Positions 7,239-11,230 of a stretch of 11,230 nt of DNA are shown here, one piece after another (the stretch's first letter is position 1; the number at the start of each line of letters is the position of its first letter). The translations under genes were made by a program, and so were the position numbers. This DNA is from RGIG6353 sp045590615 (lineage in GTDB: Bacteria > Bacillota > Clostridia > Oscillospirales > SIG627). A model generated the notes under the pieces. The model was not told where the DNA came from. It saw only the letters and a program-made list of their open reading frames with translations, and did not search any database. The stretch is from contig JAZNRH010000070.1 in assembly GCA_045590615.1 (NCBI GenBank), forward strand, positions 1 through 11,230, given 5' to 3'.

Positions 7239-7267
7239 TTGAATTGAATGGCTTTTTGTTATATAAT
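7239..7267 (+). promoter_or_regulatory. Sigma-A-type promoter of the 66-residue gene
   Basis: TTGAAT (7239-7244), a 17-bp spacer and TATAAT (7262-7267) form a near-consensus promoter. Predicted transcription starts near 7274, about 15 nt before the ATG at 7289. The position rules out the upstream ATG at 7243-7246 as a start. Confidence 0.82.
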
Positions 7268-7288
7268 TTGTATGTAAGGAGAGTTGTT

Positions 7289-7489
7289 ATGTACAAGCTA
7301 AACGTTACGAAAATAACCGATGACAATGGAATAGAGCTCAATATGTACGGAATTGACAGTGAGCATTACTCTTATACCTGCATATCAGCAGATAAAGAAA
7401 AGGTTGAACGAATTTGTTCTACGTGCAACGAGCTCGGGCTCAGCGAAATACATCTGCTCTATATTATTGAAGACACCATCAATCAATGA
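7289..7489 (+). CDS. Small conserved hypothetical protein, DUF6514-like
   Basis: This 66-residue acidic soluble protein has no signal peptide or membrane helix. The start at 7289 is supported by AAGGAG (7276-7281), 7 nt upstream, and by a near-consensus promoter just before. The pattern YGID...CISADKEKVERICSTCNELGLSEIHLLYIIEDTI resembles short Firmicute proteins grouped as DUF6514, in which a segment like 'E-L-S-x-I-H-L-L-D-V-V-E-D' is shared. That link comes from memory and is moderate. The function is unknown. It contains two Cys in CSTC (about residues 44-47). It is transcribed divergently from the DUF1015 gene, and its last 11 nt overlap the 3' end of the convergent araC-family gene, so no terminator can lie between them. 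Confidence 0.8.
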   Translation: MYKLNVTKITDDNGIELNMYGIDSEHYSYTCISADKEKVERICSTCNELGLSEIHLLYIIEDTINQ

Positions 7490-8297
7490 GCTTTCTGTAC
7501 TCTCTTGGTGAAACGCCGACAAGCTTCTTGAAGGACGAGCTGAAATACTGTGGGTCGGAAAATGAAAGATTTGCCGAAATGTCAGAAATCGAGCAGGAGG
7601 TCTGTCTGAGGTACCTCTTTGCTATTTCTATCTTAGCCTCCATATAGTATTGATATGGGGTCTTTTTATATTTGTCCCTGAAGGTGTTTATAATATGATT
7701 TTTTGAGTATGACAATGATTTAGCAATATCGTCAAGAGAAAACTCTCCTTCTACAAGATAATCAATTTTGTTCTTTATTTTTTCGGCTAAGTCTTCACTT
7801 GCCTCTGTTTTCCTTGAATATATGAAGAGTATGATTTTCACAATTTCGATTGTTATTTCGCGATTGATATCTTCGTAGCTAAGCGTATCGTCAAAGGCTA
7901 CGTTAAAGATTTTTTCAAACATATCAGCAACGTCACAATCCTTGAACAAATACGTATTATAGGGCAAATAAAGCTCCTTAAGCTTGTGAGCCAAAGGTCC
8001 TTGAAAAGAAACGAAATACTTTCGCCACGGATTATTTTTATCTGTATAGTATTTATGGCAACTACCCTCTGTCAGCAAAAAAACGTCTCTTGCACCCGGA
8101 TGTAGGACCTGACCGTTAATCTCAAGAGTACCCTCCCCGTCCACAATATACTCCAAGGACATAACGTCACTGTCGGCCCTTTCTGTATAAAACTTATCGT
8201 CGCATATACTCTTTCCCACGAAATTAATTCCAAACGGGTCGCCCTCTTTTACAAACTGATAAAACGAACGTAATATATCGTTTCTGTTCATTAACAT
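7479..8297 (-). CDS. AraC family transcriptional regulator with N-terminal cupin-like sensor domain
   Basis: This 272-residue DNA-binding protein has a beta-rich AraC-type N-terminal arm (about 30-110) containing YIVDGEGTLEINGQVLHPGARDVFLLTEGSCHKY, the usual effector-binding cupin fold. A helical linker follows. The C-terminal double helix-turn-helix spans about 186-270. It includes IAKSLSYSKNHIINTFRDKYKKTPYQYYMEAKIEIAKRYL and the family signature ISDISANLSFSDPQYFSSSFKKLVGVSPREYRK. Such regulators often respond to sugars, but no sugar genes are nearby and the target is unknown. The start is uncertain: 8297 and 8291 are both ATG, and neither has a good Shine-Dalgarno site. The promoter overlaps a perfect inverted repeat, which suggests autoregulation. 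The 3' end overlaps the convergent small gene by 11 nt. Confidence 0.93.
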   Translation of the reverse strand: MLMNRNDILRSFYQFVKEGDPFGINFVGKSICDDKFYTERADSDVMSLEYIVDGEGTLEINGQVLHPGARDVFLLTEGSCHKYYTDKNNPWRKYFVSFQGPLAHKLKELYLPYNTYLFKDCDVADMFEKIFNVAFDDTLSYEDINREITIEIVKIILFIYSRKTEASEDLAEKIKNKIDYLVEGEFSLDDIAKSLSYSKNHIINTFRDKYKKTPYQYYMEAKIEIAKRYLRQTSCSISDISANLSFSDPQYFSSSFKKLVGVSPREYRKLID

Positions 8298-8346
8298 TTT
8301 GATAATTCCAACTTTCTTTGCAATTTATCCAATATAAAGTAACTCT

Positions 8347-8375
8347 TTATGTGATATGTTTATATTATCACATAA
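8347..8375. promoter_or_regulatory. Inverted repeat overlapping the araC-family promoter (candidate operator)
   Basis: TTATGTGATA (8347-8356) and TATCACATAA (8366-8375) form a perfect 10-bp inverted repeat separated by 9 nt. It covers the predicted -10 and start point of the AraC-family gene. The 13-nt gap between TGTGA and TCACA is too long for a CRP site (6 nt). A regulator bound here would block transcription; the AraC protein itself is the simplest candidate. Confidence 0.5.
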
Positions 8376-8390
8376 TATCAAATATTGCAA
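8362..8390 (-). promoter_or_regulatory. Sigma-A-type promoter of the araC-family gene
   Basis: On the minus strand there is TTGCAA (8385-8390), a 17-bp spacer and TAATAT (8362-8367), with TGTGA directly before the -10 as a TRTGN extension. The predicted start is near 8355, with a leader of about 58 nt. Confidence 0.68.
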
Positions 8391-8394
8391 GTAT

Positions 8395-8439
8395 AAAAAA
8401 TTTGGGGCTGTAAAAACTAATTTAGTTTTTTTCAGCCCC
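8395..8439 (-). terminator. Rho-independent terminator of the acyl-ACP thioesterase gene
   Basis: The outer stem GGGGCTG/CAGCCCC pairs 8404-8410 with 8433-8439, and an inner stem AAAAACTA/TAGTTTTT pairs 8412-8419 with 8423-8430. On the minus strand AAATTTTTT follows. It begins 6 nt after the thioesterase stop codon and lies just upstream of the araC promoter, insulating the two genes. Confidence 0.88.
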
Positions 8440-8445
8440 TTATTG

Positions 8446-9177
8446 TTATTTCTTTGAAATTACTATTTCAGCATCAAAGCACCTTGAACCTGTCGTGACA
8501 TTCATTGCAGAAAAATAATATGTATTTTCCTTCTCAGAATATGCATAGACAAGCTGCAATTCTTCGCCCAATTTTGCTTCTGTAAGATAATCAAGCCTGA
8601 CAGCCGAAACGTATTCGTCCTCTTTAATTCCACCAATTGCATCAAGACATATATCGGGATATCGTGTATTATTCATGTGAGAATTTTCGTCTATATCGGT
8701 AAATACAACCTTATATCCGTAATAAGATTTATTCAAATCATCAGGAAATGAAAACCTTCCTTCAATTTCAAACGAGCACAGCTCACACACCTCTGTAAAA
8801 CTGTCCTCCAAAACACTCGGTCTGCAAAGCCTTCTGGTATTTACGTCAATGAGTGCCCAGTAAGAGCTTGCTTCAGCAATCAGCTCGCCTTTACTCGTAA
8901 GAGTATAATCTCGAATGAATGATGCACCTTTTACCCTTCTGTGAACAGTTTCAAGCGTTAGCTTTTCATTCTTGGTAATCGGTCGATAAAATACAGACTT
9001 CATTTTAGCAAGAACAAAAACCAAGTTTTTTTCGAGCAATGCATCGTAGGTTAAGCCAAGCTCATCGAGATTTTCACCTGCAATTTGCTGAAAATATTTA
9101 TAAATTGATGACACCTTATGTGTCCTGTTGAAAACAACGTCGTAGCTGCAAATTTGTAAATCTTTTTTATTTGACAA
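8446..9177 (-). CDS. Acyl-ACP thioesterase
   Basis: This 243-residue protein hydrolyses acyl-acyl carrier protein to release free fatty acids in the cytoplasm. It has the two hot-dog repeats of the PF01643 family. The first covers about 1-130 and contains FYRPITKNEKLTLETVHRRVKGASFIRDY and SSYWALIDVNTRRLCRP. The second covers about 155-243 and contains VVFTDIDENSHMNNTRYPDICLDA, where the N-S-H-M-N-N segment (165-170) matches the catalytic region of plant FatA/FatB. The length is typical of bacterial members. The start is most likely TTG at 9177, 5 nt after AGGTGA. The in-frame GTG at 9186 is itself part of that Shine-Dalgarno sequence. It has its own promoter and terminator and is divergent from the recombinase gene. 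Its role in lipid supply is unknown. Confidence 0.93.
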   Translation of the reverse strand: MSNKKDLQICSYDVVFNRTHKVSSIYKYFQQIAGENLDELGLTYDALLEKNLVFVLAKMKSVFYRPITKNEKLTLETVHRRVKGASFIRDYTLTSKGELIAEASSYWALIDVNTRRLCRPSVLEDSFTEVCELCSFEIEGRFSFPDDLNKSYYGYKVVFTDIDENSHMNNTRYPDICLDAIGGIKEDEYVSAVRLDYLTEAKLGEELQLVYAYSEKENTYYFSAMNVTTGSRCFDAEIVISKK

Positions 9178-9196
9178 TATAATCACCTCTTTGTAT

Positions 9197-9225
9197 ATGT
9201 TATCACATCATCCAACTTTTGTCAA
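9197..9225 (-). promoter_or_regulatory. Sigma-A-type promoter of the acyl-ACP thioesterase gene
   Basis: On the minus strand there is a consensus TTGACA (9220-9225), a 17-bp spacer and TAACAT (9197-9202), preceded by TGTGA. The start would be near 9190, giving a leader of only about 13 nt that holds little beyond the ribosome binding site. Confidence 0.75.
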
Positions 9226-9233
9226 AGATTAAT

Positions 9234-9258
9234 TTTTTGTATTGATTTAATACAAAAA
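9234..9258. promoter_or_regulatory. Inverted repeat over the xer -35 region (candidate operator)
   Basis: TTTTTGTATT (9234-9243) and AATACAAAAA (9249-9258) form a perfect 10-bp inverted repeat with a 5-nt centre. It covers the -35 of the recombinase promoter and lies 8 bp from the -35 of the divergent thioesterase promoter. The GntR regulator encoded in the recombinase operon is a plausible ligand, since FCD-type GntR operators commonly contain GT...AC dyads. This is inference. Confidence 0.5.
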
Positions 9259-9270
9259 GTATGATAAAAT
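9242..9270 (+). promoter_or_regulatory. Sigma-A-type promoter of the xer-gntR pair
   Basis: TTGATT (9242-9247), a 17-bp spacer and TAAAAT (9265-9270) are present, with TATGA directly before the -10 as a TRTGN extension. Transcription should start near 9277, leaving a leader of about 10 nt that is mostly the GGGTGA ribosome binding site. Confidence 0.7.
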
Positions 9271-9286
9271 ATTCACGGGTGATGAG

Positions 9287-10255
9287 ATGAAATACACTGA
9301 TGCTCCAAGCTATTTGAAATCTTTTGTAATGCAAAAGAAAATTATTGAGAATCGCTCGGATTTAACCGTTAACGAATACTGCCTTGACCTCTGCAATTTC
9401 TTTAGATTTGTGTATGCCAACAAAAACGGATTAGATGAAGCTGACGTCGATATTTACAAGCTTGATGCAAAATTCATTTGCAGTATCAAAAGCGAAGATA
9501 TTTACACTTATATGCTACATATTGCCTTAGACAAGGGAAATCAACCTTCGGCGCGCGCTCGCAAGCTCGTTGCTATTCGTGGCTTCTATGCGCATCTGAA
9601 AAAAGAGAAGCTGATTGATGAAAACCCGGCATCAGATATTACCTCCCCCGTCGTTAAGCAAGCCCTTCCAAAGTATCTCACACTCGGTGAGTCAAACTCA
9701 CTGTTGGAGGCTATACAAAGTGACAAAACCTCTACCAATAAAGAACGCGATTATGCAATTATCGTTTTGTTTTTGAACTGTGGAATGAGACTTTCCGAGC
9801 TTGTTGGTATAAACATAAACGATATCAATTACTCAGAGGAAAAGCTTGTCGTAACCGGTAAAGGAAACAAGCAAAGAACAATTTACCTTAACCGTATGTG
9901 CATTGATGCATTAAACAGTTATATGAAAATAAGACGAAACATTACCTGTAAGGATGCAAACGCTCTCTTTGTCAGCAGAAACAATAACAGAATCAGCAAC
10001 AAAACTGTGCAATGGACTGTCCAAAAGTATCTGAAGCTTGCAGGACTTTCGGGCAAAGGATTATCCACCCACAAGCTTCGACATACTGCAGCAACGCTCA
10101 TGTATAGCACAGGTCAGGTTGACATAAGAGTGCTCAAGGATATCCTTGGACACGAACAGCTTAATACCACACAGATTTACACACATGTCAGCGACAAGCA
10201 GATGAAGCGCGCAATTGAATTAAATCCACTTTCAAAAAAGGACAGTGAGGAATAA
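9287..10255 (+). CDS. Tyrosine recombinase of the XerC/XerD family
   Basis: This 322-residue site-specific recombinase cuts and rejoins DNA through a tyrosine. The N-terminal core-binding (SAM-like) domain spans about 5-112, and the catalytic domain about 125-312. All catalytic residues are visible: Arg168 in CGMRLSEL, Lys192 in TGKGNKQR, His262 and Arg265 in THKLRH, His289 in LGHE, and Tyr298 in QIYTHVS. The size and the compact N-terminal domain fit chromosomal Xer proteins rather than long phage integrases. I cannot tell whether it is the housekeeping dimer-resolution enzyme, since no dif-like site is seen. GGGTGA (9277-9282) precedes the ATG. The gene is 3 nt upstream of a GntR gene, apparently in one operon. 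Codon use looks like that of its neighbours, and no phage genes or att repeats are nearby. Confidence 0.92.
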   Translation: MKYTDAPSYLKSFVMQKKIIENRSDLTVNEYCLDLCNFFRFVYANKNGLDEADVDIYKLDAKFICSIKSEDIYTYMLHIALDKGNQPSARARKLVAIRGFYAHLKKEKLIDENPASDITSPVVKQALPKYLTLGESNSLLEAIQSDKTSTNKERDYAIIVLFLNCGMRLSELVGININDINYSEEKLVVTGKGNKQRTIYLNRMCIDALNSYMKIRRNITCKDANALFVSRNNNRISNKTVQWTVQKYLKLAGLSGKGLSTHKLRHTAATLMYSTGQVDIRVLKDILGHEQLNTTQIYTHVSDKQMKRAIELNPLSKKDSEE

Positions 10256-10258
10256 ATC

Positions 10259-10930
10259 ATGAGAAGCATTATTGAAAACAATTCACATTCACTAACCGAA
10301 CGGGTTTTCAGCGAAATTGAGCAAGCAATTCTCTCGGGCGTATACTCGGTCGGTGATCAGCTTGTAGAGTCAAAAATATCCTCTGAATTAGGAGTCAGCA
10401 GAACCCCCGTAAGAGAAGCATTAAAGCAGTTAGAGCTTGAAGGACTCGTTACAACTATTGCAAACAAAGGCACTTTCGTTATCGGAATATCTACTCAAGA
10501 TATACTCGACATTTACACTATCCGTGTTGCAGTAGAAGGAATAAGCTCTCAGCTTGCAGCAGAAAGAATTGACGCTGAAGGCATTAAAGAGCTCGAGAAT
10601 CTCGTTGACCTTCAGGAATTCTACGTAAACAAGGGAGATATTCCTCAGATACTACAGCTCGACAAGAAGTTTCACGAAGTAATTTATGAAATTTCCGGAA
10701 GCAGAATATTAAAGCATACCCTTGCATCCTTTCATAATCAATTGAAGAGAGCAAGAGAGTCTTCGCTTCTTACTGCCGGAAGAACGCTGACTGCAGTAAA
10801 GGAGCATCGCGATATTTTCGAAGCAATTGCCAAAGGCGATGCTAAAAAAGCAAAGGACCTGACCGAACTCCATATAATGAACGCACGTGACAATATTTTA
10901 CTTATACTAAAAGAAAACTCAACGACATAA
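10259..10930 (+). CDS. GntR family transcriptional regulator, FCD (FadR) subfamily
   Basis: This 223-residue regulator has an N-terminal winged helix (about 10-78) with the GntR signature GDQLVESKISSELGVSRTPVREALKQLELEGLV. The C-terminal FCD effector domain (about 82-215) keeps the metal-binding set Asp135 and His139 (LDKKFHEVI), His183 (KEHRDI) and His205 (ELHIMNA). FCD regulators usually bind small carboxylates such as sugar acids or acyl compounds. No catabolic genes are adjacent, so the ligand is unknown. The start lies 3 nt after the recombinase stop, with GTGAGG inside the end of that gene serving as ribosome binding site, so the two are probably co-transcribed. A dyad over the shared promoter is a candidate for autoregulation. 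No clear intrinsic terminator follows the stop. Confidence 0.95.
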   Translation: MRSIIENNSHSLTERVFSEIEQAILSGVYSVGDQLVESKISSELGVSRTPVREALKQLELEGLVTTIANKGTFVIGISTQDILDIYTIRVAVEGISSQLAAERIDAEGIKELENLVDLQEFYVNKGDIPQILQLDKKFHEVIYEISGSRILKHTLASFHNQLKRARESSLLTAGRTLTAVKEHRDIFEAIAKGDAKKAKDLTELHIMNARDNILLILKENSTT

Positions 10931-10951
10931 ATTTTGAGATACAAATTATGT

Positions 10952-11230
10952 ATAGCCGAAGGGAATCGAACTATTATCGCCGAGAAAAGCCCTTTTCGGT
11001 CTAAATTTTCCCTTGTCGCTTGGAATACGTGTAGTATTCCTGCACTTCGCTGAAAAATTTATCCTCGAAAATTATCTTCCCTCGGTTCGAGGGAAGTTTC
11101 AAGAGGTAATTTTTGTTCATATCAAGGCATCTTTTCCGAAGTAATACTTTATGTATTACAAGGGAAAGTAACGAAGATAGGGACGAAAATCACCCTTGAA
11201 ACCGACAAGAGTTCGGCTCCCTTTGGCTAT
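10952..11230. repeat. Large imperfect palindrome, MITE-like or structured intergenic repeat
   Basis: This gene-free stretch is an inverted repeat along its whole length. The outer arms, 10952-10972 and 11210-11230, are complementary at 18 of 21 positions (ATAGCC/GGCTAT ends). The centre is a perfect 9-bp stem, 11076-11084 with 11088-11096 (CTTCCCTCG). Each half also holds a smaller hairpin: GGAATAC-N5-GTATTCC in the left half and GTAATAC-N5-GTATTAC in the right. Other matched blocks include TTTCCCTTGT in the left half and its complement ACAAGGGAAA in the right. No reading frame or tRNA is apparent. The strand symmetry favours a mobile or repeated DNA element over a one-strand RNA gene. It touches the window edge, so the right boundary is not certain. 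Confidence 0.72.

Noticed and set aside
8350..8372. A CRP/FNR-type site (TGTGA...TCACA) upstream of the araC-family gene
   Set aside because: The gap between half-sites is 13 nt, whereas CRP-type sites have 6 nt.
11076..11096. CCTCGGTTCGAGG as the T-arm of a tRNA
   Set aside because: It is a fully paired 9-bp stem with a 3-nt loop, not a 5-bp stem with a 7-nt loop, and no acceptor, D or anticodon arms fit around it.

Overview
The window looks like chromosome from a low-GC, endospore-forming Firmicute, most likely a gut-type member of the Clostridia. The evidence is a complete spoIIAA-spoIIAB-sigF operon, AT-rich intergenic DNA, Bacillus-type promoters with -16 TRTG extensions, purine-rich Shine-Dalgarno sites, and Clostridia-like versions of ValRS, acetate kinase, DUF1015 and acyl-ACP thioesterase. 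The genus cannot be fixed from sequence alone.

Layout. Positions 1-262 are non-coding: the ackA terminator plus a repeat-rich extragenic block in which a hairpin followed by a T-tract recurs three times on the minus strand. Minus-strand genes then run leftwards: ackA (263-1465), preceded by sigF, spoIIAB and spoIIAA (1550-3014, joined by ATGA overlaps), then valS (3108-5756) and a DUF1015 gene (5774-7039). DUF1015 and valS form one transcription unit with a sigma-A-type promoter at 7071-7099 and a strong terminator at 3031-3072. That terminator ends just before the spoIIAA ribosome binding site. A hairpin-rich divergent region (7040-7288) separates this unit from a 66-residue plus-strand gene (7289-7489) that resembles DUF6514. 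Its 3' end overlaps the 3' end of a minus-strand AraC-family regulator (7479-8297). Next is a minus-strand acyl-ACP thioesterase (8446-9177) with its own promoter and terminator. Divergent from it is a plus-strand pair, a Xer-type tyrosine recombinase (9287-10255) and a GntR/FCD regulator (10259-10930). The last 300 bases hold no gene but a roughly 280-bp imperfect palindrome reaching the window edge, which looks like a MITE or other structured repeat.

How the genes work together. SpoIIAA, SpoIIAB and sigma-F form the partner-switching circuit that starts forespore-specific transcription. AckA makes ATP and acetate from acetyl phosphate. ValRS charges tRNA-Val. The thioesterase releases fatty acids from ACP. 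Most of the window is ordinary core chromosome. The less ordinary parts are the two repeat regions, inverted repeats overlapping the araC and xer promoters, an exact 8-mer shared by three promoters in the same register, and the xer-gntR pairing. I found no CRISPR array, rRNA, tRNA, phage module or clearly new defence system.
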